Positions 20,172 through 31,405 of a stretch of DNA of 64,000 bases are shown in pieces; within the stretch, counting starts at the first letter, position 1, and each line of letters opens with the position of its first letter. The notes below the pieces were generated by a model that was not told the origin of the DNA, did no database searches, and saw only the letters and a program-made list of their open reading frames with translations. The position numbers were made by a program, and so were the translations under genes. The stretch spans positions 3,038,001 through 3,102,000 of the forward strand of contig NZ_CP110636.1 in assembly GCF_026153355.1 (NCBI RefSeq), read 5' to 3'. This DNA is from Streptomyces endophytica (lineage in GTDB: Bacteria > Actinomycetota > Actinomycetes > Streptomycetales > Streptomycetaceae).

Positions 20172-22562
20172 GTGAGAGACCAGAGAAGACCGTTCAGACC
20201 GGCCGCCTTGGCCACGGCGATCGCCGTGATCGGGGCGGCCGCTTTGTCTTCCGGGGTGGCGATGGCCGACGCACAGGGCCCGTCGCCCGTCGCCCGGCAC
20301 CAGGACCCGGCGCCCGAGCGCAACGTGGACCACGACCTCAAGGGTCCCTACAGCGACCGGCAGGAGACCGCCCGCAAGGAGGCGCTCCAGCAGGTCATCT
20401 CCGGCAAGGCCAAGGCCACCGACCGGGGCGGCTCGAAGGTCGTCAAGCTCGGCCGCAGCAAGTACGTCGAGCTGGCCCGGCAGAAGACCGACAAGATCTT
20501 CACCATCCTCGTGGACTTCGGCGACAAGGTCGACAACACCACGATGTTCGACCCGGACGGCGACGGCCCCAAGCCCCCGATCAAGAAGTACGGCGGCGAC
20601 CCCGGCCCCGCGCACAACCAGATAGCCCAGCCGGACCGTGCCAAGGACAACAGCACGGCCTGGCAGAAGGACTACAACCAGAAGCACTTCCAGGACCTGT
20701 ACTTCTCGCACGACAAGAAGAAGCAGTCGCTCGCCAAGTACTACGAGAAGCAGTCCTCGGGCCGCTACTCCGTCGACGGCGAGGTCTCCGACTGGGTCAA
20801 GGTCGACTGGAACGAGGCCCGTTACGGCTCCAACTACTGCGGCCAGACCAACTGCGCCAACGCCTGGGACCTGATCCGCGACGGCGTCAACCAGTGGGCC
20901 AAGGACCAGAAGGCCAAGGGCCGCACCGACGCCCAGATCAAGGCCGACCTCGCCAAGTACGACCAGTGGGACCGCTACGACCACGACGGCGACGGCAACT
21001 TCAACGAGCCCGACGGCTACATCGACCACTTCCAGATCGTGCACGCCGGTGAGGACGAGTCCGCCGGCGGCGGCGTCCAGAAGACCAACGCGATCTGGGC
21101 GCACCGCTGGTACGCGTACGGCAGCGACGCCGGCAAGACCGGTCCCGCGGCCAACAAGGCCGGCGGCACGCAGATCGGCGACACCGGCATCTGGGTCGGC
21201 GACTACACCATGCAGCCGGAGAACGGCGGCCTCGGCGTCTTCGCCCACGAATACGGCCACGACCTGGGCCTGCCGGACGAGTACGACACCACCGGCACCG
21301 GCGAGTCCTCCGTCGACTTCTGGTCGCTGATGTCGGGCGGCTCCTGGCTCGGCACCGGCAAGGACGCCATCGGCGACCTGCCCGGCGACATGAGCGCCTG
21401 GGACAAGCTGCAGCTGGGCTGGCTCAACTACGCCAAGGCGAAGGCCGCGACGAAGTCCAGCCACAAGCTGGGCGTCGCCGAGTACAACACCAAGGACAAG
21501 CAGGCGGTGGTCGTCGAACTGCCCGCCAAGGCCGTCAAGACCGACATCGTCCCGCCCGCCGAAGGCTCCAAGCAGTGGTGGAGCGGCATGGGCGACGACC
21601 TGAAGAACACCCTCACCCGCTCCGTGGACCTCACCGGCAAGGCGAAGGCCTCCCTGAACCTCAAGGGCTGGTGGGACATCGAGAAGGACTACGACTTCCT
21701 CTACGCCGAGGTCTCCACGGACGGCGGCGCCAACTGGACCGCCCTGGACGGCACCGCGGGCGGCAAGGCCATCCCGCGTGACGGCAGCGACAAGCCCGCC
21801 CTGACCGGCACCGTCGCCGCCTACCAGGACCTCGTCTACCCGCTGGACGCCTACGCCGGCAAGAAGATCGACCTGCGCTTCCGCTACCAGACCGACGGCG
21901 GCGCCGCCCAGAAGGGCTTCGCGGCCGACAGCATCAGCGTGGTCGCCGACGGCACGCCGCTGTTCAGCGACAACGCCGAGGGCGACGACAACGGCTGGAC
22001 CAGCAAGGGCTTCTCGCGCATCGGCGGGTCCTTCACGAAGGACTACCCGCAGTACTACATCGCCGAGAACCGCCAGTACGTGTCGTACGACAAGACCCTC
22101 AAGGTCGGCCCGTACAACTTCGGCTGGCGGACGGCCAAGCCGACCTGGGTGGAGCACTTCCCCTTCCAGAACGGCGTGCTGATCTGGCTGTGGGACACCT
22201 CGCAGGCGGACAACAACGTCGGCCAGCACCCGGGCCACGGCCTGATCCTCCCGGTCGACGCGCACCCGACGGCCGAGCACTGGGCCGACGGCACGCTGAT
22301 GCGCAACCGCTTCCAGTCCTACGACTCGACCTTCACCCGGTTCCGGACCGACGCGCTGACCCTCCACAAGGACGGCGCACCGGTCAAGATCAGCTCGAAG
22401 AAGGGCGTCACGCTCTTCGACGACCGGCACGGCGTCTACTACGACAAGACGAACCCGACCGGCGGTGTGATCGTTCCTGACACCAACACCCGGATCAAGA
22501 TCACCAAGGAGGCCTGGGACGGCTCCACGGTGACGATCAAGGTCGCCCCTGCCGGTAAATAA
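20172..22562 (+). CDS. Secreted M6-family metalloprotease, immune inhibitor A type
   Basis: 796 residues. GTG 20172 follows GGGGAGGA; a signal peptide (FRPAALATAIAVIGAAALSS) is followed by a propeptide and an M6 catalytic domain. The zinc site HEYGHDLGLPDEYD gives His359, Glu360 and His363, with VDFWSLMSGGS as the Met-turn. C-terminal beta-rich segments (DYDFLYAEVSTDGGANWTALDG) resemble the MAM-like domains of InhA proteases. The sequence DHDGDGNFNEPDGYID looks like a Ca2+-binding loop. It digests extracellular protein and in streptomycetes such proteases are tied to aerial growth. Confidence 0.95.
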   Translation: MRDQRRPFRPAALATAIAVIGAAALSSGVAMADAQGPSPVARHQDPAPERNVDHDLKGPYSDRQETARKEALQQVISGKAKATDRGGSKVVKLGRSKYVELARQKTDKIFTILVDFGDKVDNTTMFDPDGDGPKPPIKKYGGDPGPAHNQIAQPDRAKDNSTAWQKDYNQKHFQDLYFSHDKKKQSLAKYYEKQSSGRYSVDGEVSDWVKVDWNEARYGSNYCGQTNCANAWDLIRDGVNQWAKDQKAKGRTDAQIKADLAKYDQWDRYDHDGDGNFNEPDGYIDHFQIVHAGEDESAGGGVQKTNAIWAHRWYAYGSDAGKTGPAANKAGGTQIGDTGIWVGDYTMQPENGGLGVFAHEYGHDLGLPDEYDTTGTGESSVDFWSLMSGGSWLGTGKDAIGDLPGDMSAWDKLQLGWLNYAKAKAATKSSHKLGVAEYNTKDKQAVVVELPAKAVKTDIVPPAEGSKQWWSGMGDDLKNTLTRSVDLTGKAKASLNLKGWWDIEKDYDFLYAEVSTDGGANWTALDGTAGGKAIPRDGSDKPALTGTVAAYQDLVYPLDAYAGKKIDLRFRYQTDGGAAQKGFAADSISVVADGTPLFSDNAEGDDNGWTSKGFSRIGGSFTKDYPQYYIAENRQYVSYDKTLKVGPYNFGWRTAKPTWVEHFPFQNGVLIWLWDTSQADNNVGQHPGHGLILPVDAHPTAEHWADGTLMRNRFQSYDSTFTRFRTDALTLHKDGAPVKISSKKGVTLFDDRHGVYYDKTNPTGGVIVPDTNTRIKITKEAWDGSTVTIKVAPAGK

Positions 22563-22589
22563 AAGATAAAACCAGCAGGTCAACGCCCG

Positions 22590-22623
22590 ATCGGCCGTCG
22601 CCCCCTAGCGGGCGGCGGCCGAT
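22590..22623 (+). terminator. Hairpin terminator after the M6 protease
   Basis: A 13-bp stem (22590-22602 with 22611-22623, one G-U pair) closes an 8-nt loop, 28 nt after the protease stop. Confidence 0.82.
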
Positions 22624-22685
22624 TAGCGTTTAGATGCGTCCTACAGTTCCTTGTTGACGCCAAGTCTCACGGGGGAGATATGCAC

Positions 22686-23102
22686 ATGTCCGGTGGCGGT
22701 TTCACCAGGCTTCCCGGCGGAAGCGTGGTGGTCGCCCTGTCCCTGCCCAGACCGGCCCACGGCCCGCGCTCCGGCCCGTACGAGTGCGGCTGCCGGGTCC
22801 GGGTCCTGGTGCACGCCGTGAACCGCCAGCGCGCCCTGACCAGGCTGCGCAACCTCGGCCTGCGCGCGGTCTACCTCCGCGGCAACACCGAGCCGCCCAC
22901 CCCGGACGAGGTCACGGCCGTCCTGCACCACCCCGACGGCCTCGTCTGGCGCGAGACCCCCGACGACGACACCGAGTCCTGGCACCCCATACGCGCCCTC
23001 TGGCGCCCCCGCCCGGTCCACCCGACCCGCGCACCGCACACGACTCCCGATACGGGCCCCCTGCCCACGGGAAACGAGGACAGACCGGCCTCGGCGGCCT
23101 GA
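22686..23102 (+). CDS. Small conserved Streptomyces protein, function unknown
   Basis: 138 residues from ATG 22686, which is 8 nt after GGGGGAG; the ATG at 22680 is too close to that site. The first 100 residues look folded (GGSVVVALSLPRPAHGPRSG, CGCRVRVLVHAVNRQRALTRLRNLGLRAVYLRGN) and the tail is Pro/Thr/Arg-rich. I recognise no catalytic motif. The Cys-Gly-Cys and the regular helix TRLRNLGLRAV are its only landmarks. Confidence 0.75.
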   Translation: MSGGGFTRLPGGSVVVALSLPRPAHGPRSGPYECGCRVRVLVHAVNRQRALTRLRNLGLRAVYLRGNTEPPTPDEVTAVLHHPDGLVWRETPDDDTESWHPIRALWRPRPVHPTRAPHTTPDTGPLPTGNEDRPASAA

Positions 23103-23227
23103 GGCGCAGGGGAGCGGGGCCAGCGCGGACGCGCGGGCCGGGTGGGGCCGCGGCGGGGTGCGCGTCGGGCGTACAGCGTCCCGGAACCCGGTCCGCGCGG
23201 TCCGGCGCCCGGCGTCCGGTCCGCGCG

Positions 23228-23363
23228 GTCCGGCGTCCGGCCCGCTCTTCTCCGGCTTCCGGTCCGGCGTCCGGCTCGCTTTTCCCCGGCTTCCGGTCCG
23301 GCGTCCGGCCCGCTCTTCTCCGGCTTCCGGTCCGGCGTCCGGCCTGCTCTTCTCCGGCTTCCG
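23228..23363. repeat. 34-nt tandem repeat, four copies
   Basis: Units start at 23228, 23262, 23296 and 23330, each beginning GTCCGGCGTCCGGC and ending CCGGCTTCCG; copies differ at one to three positions. Shorter CCGGCGT units flank it. It fills most of the gap (23103-23434) between the convergent genes at 23102 and 23435, which holds no other feature I can support. Confidence 0.88.
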
Positions 23364-23434
23364 GCGTCCGGCGTCCGGTCCGTTGGGTCCGGCCGGCGGC
23401 CCGCTCGGCCGCCCGGGCCGCCGCCGGCCGGCGC

Positions 23435-24031
23435 TCAGCCGCCCAGAACGACCGGCTTGCCCGTCAGCTCCGCGCCGGCCGCCCGCAGCTCCTCCAGCGC
23501 CCGCTCGGTCGTACGGGCGGCCACCCCCGCGGTCAGGTCCAGCAGCACGTGCGTACGCAGCCCGGCCCCCACCGCGTCAAGTGCGGTCCGCCGTACGCAG
23601 TGATCGGTCGCGATGCCGACCACGTCCACCTCGGTGACGTCGTGCGCCCGCAGCCAGTCGCCGAGCCCGGTGCCGTTCTCGTCGGCACCCTCGAAGCCGC
23701 TGTACGCGGCGGAGTGCGCGCCCTTGTCGAAGACCGCGTCGATCGCGCCGGAGGCGATGGCCGGGGCGAAGTTCGGGTGGAAGCCGCTGCCCTCCGTGCC
23801 GGCCACGCAGTGCACCGGCCAGGAGTGCTCGTAGTCCGGGTGGTCGGAGAAGTGGTCGCCCGGGTCGATGTGGTGGTCCCGGGTGGCCACGACGTGGCGG
23901 TAGCAGCTGCCGGCGGTCTCGGCGATCAGATCGGTGATGGCCGCCGCGACATCCGCACCTCCCGCCACCGCGAGGCTGCCGCCCTCGCAGAAGTCGTTCT
24001 GCACGTCAACGACGATCAATGCCCGGTGCAT
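23435..24031 (-). CDS. pncA: Nicotinamidase (isochorismatase-like cysteine hydrolase)
   Basis: 198 residues. It deamidates nicotinamide to nicotinate for NAD salvage. Catalytic triad residues fit Asp9 (LIVVDVQNDF), the Lys in VFDKGAHSAAYSGF and the Cys in GIATDHCVRRTALDA; metal ligands fit ATRDHHIDPGDHF. Its neighbour upstream on the same strand is pncB, the next enzyme of the pathway, 528 nt away. The start ATG 24031 has only a weak purine stretch upstream. Confidence 0.95.
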   Translation of the reverse strand: MHRALIVVDVQNDFCEGGSLAVAGGADVAAAITDLIAETAGSCYRHVVATRDHHIDPGDHFSDHPDYEHSWPVHCVAGTEGSGFHPNFAPAIASGAIDAVFDKGAHSAAYSGFEGADENGTGLGDWLRAHDVTEVDVVGIATDHCVRRTALDAVGAGLRTHVLLDLTAGVAARTTERALEELRAAGAELTGKPVVLGG

Positions 24032-24473
24032 GGTGCGTGCCTTCCGGCTGGGAATCGGTAAGAGGGCGCGGAGCGCGGAGCGGTGGTGTGACCGAGGGTA
24101 GCCACTGCCGGGCATTTCCGGGAGTGCCCCACCATCCCACCCTCGGGCAGCTACACACTGTGATATCTTACGAGAAACAAATCACGCTCCGTAATCGTTG
24201 CCGGAAAAGAAGGAGGCCCGCCCGGCCCAAGCAAGACCAGGCGCCCCATCAAGAGAGCCCCCGCCGCGGGCATCAAGCGAGACCCCTCCACGGGCCCCTC
24301 AGCAGACCCCCTCAACAGGCCGGATGCAGAAGAGGCCGACAGGCGGCGGCTATGGAAGAGGCCAACAGGCGGCCGGGCCGAGGTCAGCCGAGGTCAGTCG
24401 AGGTCAGTCGAGGTCAGCAGTACAGGCCGACGCGACCGCCTCTCAGATCACGCGACCGCGTCCCAGGTCAACG
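24032..24473. other. Repeat-rich gap between pncA and pncB
   Basis: The plus strand has GAGGTCAG-type 10-nt repeats at about 24384-24421 and loosely repeated GAGGCCAACAGGCGG text before that. An ORF at 24198-24506 is low-complexity Pro/Arg/Gly, has no homologous look and runs antisense to the pncB-pncA direction, so I do not call it. Confidence 0.55.
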
Positions 24474-24571
24474 GGTCACACGCAACAGGTCATGGGCAAC
24501 GGGTGACACGTAACGGGTGACACGCAACAGGTCACGCGCAACGGGTCATACGCAACGGGTCACACGAACTC
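24474..24571 (-). repeat. 14-nt tandem array covering the pncB stop codon, seven units
   Basis: On the plus strand, units begin every 14 nt at 24474, 24488, 24502, 24516, 24530, 24544 and 24558, consensus GGTCACACGCAACG. The last unit contains TCA 24560-24562, the reverse complement of the pncB stop TGA. The array therefore extends downstream of pncB from its own 3' end. Confidence 0.9.
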
Positions 24572-25887
24572 CGTCGGCAGTACCGGCTCGCCGCGTGACA
24601 GCTGGGTGGCCGACAGGGGCAGGCGGGCGCGGGCGGCGATGTGGCGGTCGCGGGCGGCGTCCAGCGGCTCGCGGGCCACGACCTCGCCCCCGGTCACCAG
24701 CGGCACCTGCAACTGGTGGTCCGCCAGTTCCGCCGGGACCGGCCCCGTGCCGATGACCTCGGCCTCCGCGGCGCCGTACTCGTCGAGCCGGCGGGCGGCC
24801 CATTTGCGGCCGCCGACCGAGAACTTGGCGCCCATCGACTTCTTCGCGACCGGCCGCAGCGGGGCGCCCGGGGCGTTGCTGTCAGCGCGGGCGACCAGCT
24901 TGTAGACCATCGAGCAGGTCGGGTGTCCGCTGCCGGTGACCAGCTGGGTGCCGACGCCGTACGCGTCCACCGGGGCGGCGGCCAGCGAGGCGATGGCGTA
25001 CTCGTCCAGGTCGCTGGTGACCACGATCCTGGTCTTCTCGGCGCCCAGCTCGTCCAGCTGCTGGCGCACCCGGTGGGCGATCAGCAGCAGGTCGCCGGAG
25101 TCGATGCGGACGGCGCCCAGGTCCGGGCCGGCCACCTCGACTGCGGTGCGCACCGCCTCCGCGACGTCGAAGGTGTCCACGAGCAGGGTGGTGCCGCTGC
25201 CGAGGGTCTGCACCTGGGCGGTGAAGGCGTCGCGCTCGGTGTCGTGGAGGAGGGTGAAGGCGTGCGCGCTGGTGCCGACGGTGGGATGTTGTAGCGGAAG
25301 CCGGCGGCCAGGTCGGAGGTGACGTGGAAGCCGCCGACGTAGGCGGCGCGCGACGCGGCGACGGCGGAGAGTTCGTGGGTGCGGCGGGCGCCCATCTCCA
25401 TCAGGGGGCGGTCGCCGGCGGCGACCGCCATCCGGGAGGCGGCCGCGGCCACCGCGGAGTCGTGGTTGAGGATCGAGAGGATGACCGTCTCCAGGAGGAC
25501 GGCCTCGGCGAAGGTGCCCTCGACGCGCATGACCGGCGAGCCGGGGAAGTAGGTCTCGCCCTCGGGGTAGCCCCAGATGTCGCCGCGGAAGCGGTAGTCG
25601 GCCAGCCAGGCCAGCGTCGGCTCGTCGAGGATGCCGCGCTGGCGCAGGAAGTCGAGGATCGTGTCGTCGAAGCGGAAGTTCTCCACCGCGTCGAGCACCC
25701 GGCCGGTGCCGGCCACCACGCCGTAGCGGCGGCCCTCGGGAAGCCGGCGGGTGAAGACCTCGAAGACGGCGCGCCGGTCCGCGGTGCCGGACCGCAACGC
25801 GGCCTGCAGCATGGTGAGTTCGTACTGGTCGGTGAAGAGCGCAGTCGACGGCACGGCCACCGGCAGCCCCAGGTCTGCTGTGTTCAT
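24560..25887 (-). pseudogene. pncB: Nicotinate phosphoribosyltransferase, one apparent frameshift
   Basis: About 442 residues in two overlapping frames joined near 25284, where ATC-CCC-ACC appears to have lost one C; the conserved RYNIPTVGTSAHAF spans the break. Upstream part: ALFTDQYELTMLQAALRSG, FGYP-type GDIWGYPEGETYFPG, and the acceptor HDSAV. Downstream part: VRIDSGDLLLIAHRVRQQL and YGVGTQLVTGSGHP. The enzyme joins nicotinate to PRPP to give NaMN, the step after pncA. The product is probably intact. Start ATG 25887 lacks a good Shine-Dalgarno sequence. Confidence 0.88.
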
Positions 25888-25906
25888 GAAGGAGATGCTA
25901 CCCCCA

Positions 25907-25929
25907 ATACTCGTCACTTTGACGATAGT
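25907..25929. promoter_or_regulatory. Palindromic operator upstream of pncB, candidate NrtR/NiaR-type site
   Basis: TCGTCA-CTT-TGACGA (25911-25925) is a perfect 6-bp inverted repeat with 3-nt centre, starting 24 nt upstream of the pncB ATG, flanked by ATAC and TAGT. Position upstream of a salvage gene suggests control by a Nudix-related NrtR or similar NAD-responsive repressor; no such regulator gene is in the window. Confidence 0.55.
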
Positions 25930-25979
25930 GGGTGAGGTGCCGATCCGGCCCGCGTACGGGCCCGGCTTCGACTCCCCCG

Positions 25980-26160
25980 CTGACCCCAACCCGGCCCGAT
26001 CTAGGCTCTCGCGCCGGCCCTGACCCCGACCCCCGTACCGGCCCCATCCCGGCTCCTGCCCCGGCCCTGACCCCGACGCCGGTGCCGGCCCGATCTCGGC
26101 TCCCGCTCCGACCCTGACCCCGACGCCCGTGCCGGCCCGATCTCGGCTCCCGCCCCGGCC
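25980..26160. repeat. 47-nt tandem repeat, about four copies
   Basis: CTGACCCC(G/A)AC occurs at 25980, 26020, 26067 and 26114. The last three units are 47 nt apart and share GCCGGCCCGATCTCGGCTCC-type text; the first unit is 7 nt shorter. It fills the gap between divergent pncB and clpS, leaving little room for the clpS promoter. Confidence 0.85.
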
Positions 26161-26247
26161 CGGCCCCTTCTCCCCGAGTCTCCCCGGCTCTCCCCGACAC
26201 GGCCCAGGTGAGGGGCATTTGTGCATGGCAGGCCCCCGGGTGGCAGC

Positions 26248-26610
26248 ATGGGGCGTGTGAGCGCCCACCCGTCACCCACGATCACGCTCCGGCCGCATCA
26301 CTGCACGCTCAGTGTGCCGGTCGAGATCGAGCGTCCCGAGTCGAGCGAGGCCCCCTTCGAGGTGCCCGAGCCGGACGTCCCGTGGGTCACGATCGTCCAC
26401 AACGACCCCGTCAACCTCATGAGCTACGTCTCCTATGTCTTCCAGACGTACTTCGGTTACTCCAAGGACAAGGCGCACCAGCTGATGCTCGACGTCCATC
26501 ACAAGGGCCGCGCGGTCGTCTCCAGCGGCAGTCGCGAGGAAATGGAACGGGACGTGCAGGCCATGCACGGCTACGGCCTGTGGGCGACCCTGCAGCAGGA
26601 CCGCCGATGA
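26248..26610 (+). CDS. clpS: ATP-dependent Clp protease adaptor ClpS
   Basis: 120 residues from ATG 26248 (GTG 26257 is an alternative). The ClpS core is [38 protein letters not shown] and [16 protein letters not shown], which binds N-end-rule substrates and the ClpA/ClpC N-domain. A variable hydrophilic N-terminus precedes it. Its stop overlaps the ATG of the DUF2017 gene (ATGA), the standard actinobacterial pairing. Confidence 0.96.
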   Translation: MGRVSAHPSPTITLRPHHCTLSVPVEIERPESSEAPFEVPEPDVPWVTIVHNDPVNLMSYVSYVFQTYFGYSKDKAHQLMLDVHHKGRAVVSSGSREEMERDVQAMHGYGLWATLQQDRR

Positions 26611-27203
26611 CCGGACACTTCGAGCCGCTGCCCGACGGCGGCGCGGCGGTACCGCTCGACGAGGTCGAGATCTCCATCCTGCGCAGCCTCGCCGTACAGC
26701 TGATGGAGCTGATCGGGCCGGGTGAGCAGCCCGCCGGCGACGAGGGGGAGGACCTGCTGGCGTCGGTGTTCAACGACGGCCCCAGTGAGCCGCCCGCCGA
26801 CCCGGTCCTGGCCCGGCTCTTCCCCGATGCCTACGGCGGCCCGGACCTGGTCCCGGACGACGACGTGCGCGCCGCCGCCGCGGAGTTCCGTCGCTATACG
26901 GAGAACGATCTGCGGGCCCGTAAGCGGACCGACGCCCTTGCGCTGATCCGGGCGCTGGACACCCTCTCGCCGTCCGGTGGTGATCCGGCGGTGCTGCGGC
27001 TGACCGCCGACGAGTGCCGGCAGTGGCTGGGCGCCCTCAACGACCTCAGGCTGGCCATCGGCACGCGCCTGGAGGTCACGGACGAGGAGGACGGCGGCGA
27101 GCTGCTGCGGCTGCCGGACAGTGATCCGCGCAAGCCGATGGTGATGGCGTACCTGTGGCTGGGCGGGCTTCAGGAGACGCTCGTCGAGTCGCTGACGGCC
27201 TGA
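26607..27203 (+). CDS. DUF2017 family protein
   Basis: 198 residues, translationally coupled to clpS. All-helical, acidic protein: [63 protein letters not shown]. The clpS-DUF2017 pair, often followed by the JAMM-cysO-cysM genes, is conserved in actinobacteria, so a link to regulated proteolysis is a reasonable inference. No catalytic motif is visible. Confidence 0.9.
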   Translation: MTGHFEPLPDGGAAVPLDEVEISILRSLAVQLMELIGPGEQPAGDEGEDLLASVFNDGPSEPPADPVLARLFPDAYGGPDLVPDDDVRAAAAEFRRYTENDLRARKRTDALALIRALDTLSPSGGDPAVLRLTADECRQWLGALNDLRLAIGTRLEVTDEEDGGELLRLPDSDPRKPMVMAYLWLGGLQETLVESLTA

Positions 27204-27665
27204 AATCTCCTTGCGGGGGGCCGGGAGCCCGGTTGCCGAGAGCGGGCGGACCGGCCCGTGAGGGTGCGTGGTGCCGGATTCGGCCACGCGTCGGGGGCGG
27301 GCGGCAGGTGGATGGCCGCCCGAAGGGGAGGGAGTCGGGCATATCGCCCGACGGATCCGGGTGTGCTGGGGGAGCAGTGTTCGCTCAGCGGAGGCTCAAA
27401 TCCGGATAACGATCGCGTCACACCAGGCCGTGCAGTGCGCTGACATTCGCACCTCTTGTCCCAATTTGCCCGTGGTGTGACGTATCTCATCCCTAGGCGA
27501 TCAACGTAACGCCGTGATAAATGTTCACGACCTGCCGCGCGTGACGCCATCCTTGTCGCCGCGGGAGCGCTGAGCCGGCCGACCGTCGGCGTGCAGGACT
27601 CCATCCGGGGGGATCGGGACCCGATCCGGACAGACCGGGTCGGTATGGAGAAAGGCGCACCACTC
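27204..27665. other. Intergenic region upstream of the amino-acid permease
   Basis: 462 nt with no ORF I would support. GTCACACCA (27417-27425) and TGGTGTGAC (27473-27481) form a 9-bp inverted repeat around an A/T-richer stretch with TTGTCC and AATTTG, a likely promoter-operator area for the permease. Confidence 0.45.
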
Positions 27666-29119
27666 ATGACCTCTGTGCAGGTCGACAAGCAGCACGACGG
27701 CAACGAGGCAGCTGGAAAGGCTCCCGAAGAGGGCTACCAGCGGGGTCTGGGCAACCGGCAGATCCAGATGATCGCCATTGGTGGCGCCATCGGTACGGGC
27801 CTGTTCCTGGGAGCGGGCAAGGCTATTTCGATGGCCGGGCCGAGCATCATCCTCGCCTACGCCATCGTCGGTCTGGTCATCTTTTTCATCATGCGGGCCC
27901 TGGGCGAACTGCTCATGTACCGGCCCGTTTCCGGGTCTTTCTCGGAATACGGCCGGGAATTCCTCGGCCCGTTCATCGGCTTTGTGACCGGCTGGACGTA
28001 CTGGCTTTTCTGGGTCGTCACCGGAATTACCGAGGTCACCGCCGCGGCCACCTATGTCCAGTATTGGAACAAGGGCATACCGCAATGGGTTTCGGCCCTG
28101 GTCTTCACCGTCGCGCTCTTCGGCATCAACCTGATCTCGGTGAAGCTCTTCGGTGAGCTCGAATTCTGGTTCTCGATGGTCAAGGTCACCGCGATCATCG
28201 GCATGATCCTGATCGGCATCGGCGTGATCACCCTCGGTTTCTCCGACGCCGGTGACACCGCCTCGTTCACCCTTCTCTGGTCCCACGGCGGGTTCTTCCC
28301 CAAGGCATCGGCGGCACGCTGATGACGCTCCAGATCGTGATGTTCGCCTTCCTGGCCGTCGAACTCGTCGGCGTCACCGCCGGTGAGGCGACGAACCCGA
28401 AGAAGGTCCTGCCCAAGGCGATCAACACCGTGCCGTGGCGGATCGGCCTCTTCTACATCGGTGCGCTGATCATCATCCTGTCCGTGGTCAGCTGGACGGC
28501 CTTCAAGCCGGGCGTGAGCCCGTTCGTCGCCGCCTTCCAGCAGATCGGCCTGCCCGCCGGCGCCGGCATCGTCAACTTCGTCGTGCTGACCGCCGCGCTC
28601 TCCTCGGCCAACTCCGGCATGTACTCCACCGGCCGGATGCTGCGCGACCTGGCGCTGAACGGCCAGGGCCCGAAGTTCTTCACCAAGCTCAGCAAGAACG
28701 GCCTGCCCACCTGGGGCACCGGCGTCTCCGTCGCGATGATGCTGGCCGGCGTCTGGATCAACTACCAGTGGCCCGGCGACGCGTTCAACTACGTCGTCTC
28801 CTTCGCCACCATCTCCGGTATGTGGGCCTGGATCGTCATCCTGCTCTCCCAGCTGCGCTACCGGGCCAAGGCGAACCGCGGCGAGCTCCCGCAGTCCGAG
28901 TTCAAGGCCCCCGGCAGCCCGTACACCTCGGTGTTCGCGCTGGCCTTCATCGCCATGGTGATCGTGATGATGGGCGTCGACCCGGACGCCCGGATCTCGC
29001 TGTACGCGGCTCCCGTGTGGGCGCTCATCATGGGCGTGGGCTACCTGTGCATCCAGCGCAAGAACGCCGCCGCCGCTGACGCCGCCGACGCCGTCGAGGC
29101 CCCGGCGAACCAGGGCTGA
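27666..29119 (+). pseudogene. Amino-acid permease of the APC family, one apparent frameshift
   Basis: About 485 residues in two frames that join near 28307, where AAG-GGC-ATC seems to have lost one G; the restored text reads FFPKGIGGTLMTLQIVMFAFL. Twelve hydrophobic segments are expected; the signature IQMIAIGGAIGTGLFLGAGKAI is typical of AAT-family permeases such as CycA, AnsP and GabP. A start at ATG 27666, ten nt after AAGG, is preferred. It imports amino acids by proton symport; which ones cannot be told. The gene is probably intact. Confidence 0.88.
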
Positions 29120-29173
29120 CCGACCGGGCGTCCGGCGCCGCCGGACGGCCGCCAGGACCGGCTGTCCAGCATG

Positions 29174-29212
29174 CGGGCCGGTGCGTACCACTCTTCGGTA
29201 CGCACCGGCCCG
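29174..29212 (+). terminator. 16-bp hairpin terminator after the permease
   Basis: Perfect stem 29174-29189 with 29197-29212 and a 7-nt loop (ACTCTTC). It isolates the permease from the JAMM gene that starts 19 nt later. Confidence 0.88.
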
Positions 29213-29230
29213 CGTGTCTATTCTGGCGCC

Positions 29231-29656
29231 ATGCTGACCCTCACCAAGGCCCTCTACGACCAGATCGTCGAGCACGCCCGCCAGGACCACCCCGACGAGG
29301 CCTGCGGCGTGGTCGCGGGCCCGGCCGGCAGTGGCCGCCCCGAGCGGTTCATCCCGATGCTGAACGCCGCCCGTTCGCCCACGTTCTACGAGTTCGACTC
29401 CTCGGACCTGCTCAAGCTCTACCGCGAGATGGATGACCGGGACGAGGAGCCGGTGATCGTCTACCACTCGCACACCGCCACCGAGGCCTACCCCTCGCGC
29501 ACCGACATCTCGTACGCCAACGAGCCCGGCGCCCACTACGTGCTGGTCTCCACCGCCGACACCGACGACGCCGGGCCCTTCCAGTTCCGCTCGTTCCGGA
29601 TCGTCGACGGCACGGTCACCGAGGAAGAGGTCGAGATCGTGGCGGAGTACTCCTGA
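29231..29656 (+). CDS. JAMM/MPN+ metalloprotease, Mec-like
   Basis: 141 residues. The zinc-binding JAMM signature is complete: Glu23 (DEACG), His79-Ser-His81, Ser89 and Asp92 (HSHTATEAYPSRTD). In Mycobacterium tuberculosis the homologue Mec cleaves cysteine from CysO-Cys, and in Pseudomonas QbsD trims a sulfur carrier to expose Gly-Gly. Here the gene sits directly before the leader peptide, cysO and cysM, so both activities are plausible. The ATG 29231 lacks an obvious Shine-Dalgarno site. Confidence 0.92.
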   Translation: MLTLTKALYDQIVEHARQDHPDEACGVVAGPAGSGRPERFIPMLNAARSPTFYEFDSSDLLKLYREMDDRDEEPVIVYHSHTATEAYPSRTDISYANEPGAHYVLVSTADTDDAGPFQFRSFRIVDGTVTEEEVEIVAEYS

Positions 29657-29720
29657 CCGGGTTCTCCCGGCCCGGTATTCCTGACCCGGCACTCCTGACC
29701 TGTTCCTCCCGGCCCGGTGG
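29651..29720 (+). repeat. 14-nt tandem array seeded on the JAMM gene stop codon, five units
   Basis: Units start at 29651, 29665, 29679, 29693 and 29707, alternating TCCTGACC and TCCCGGCC cores. The first unit contains the TGA stop (29654-29656). Confidence 0.88.
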
Positions 29721-29853
29721 GAGGGCCGGTACGGGTGCGCGCACCGGGCCGTGCGGCGGCCCGGGAAGATCGCGTCCCAACTGGCGTACACCAACCGTCC
29801 GCATGATGGGACGTGGTTCCAATACCCGGACCGGGAATCGATACGATGCCCGC

Positions 29854-31405
<1,552 letters not shown>

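Noticed and set aside
19965..22583. An 872-codon ORF on the minus strand
   Set aside because: It is antisense to the M6 protease with all its motifs, and its translation is a Val/Gly/Leu-rich shadow of GC-rich codons.
24198..24506. A 102-codon plus-strand ORF between pncA and pncB
   Set aside because: Low-complexity Pro/Arg/Gly text that runs through tandem repeats; no ribosome-binding site and no recognisable fold.
24474..24571. Possible CRISPR array
   Set aside because: Units of 14 nt are contiguous with no spacers, and there are no cas genes.
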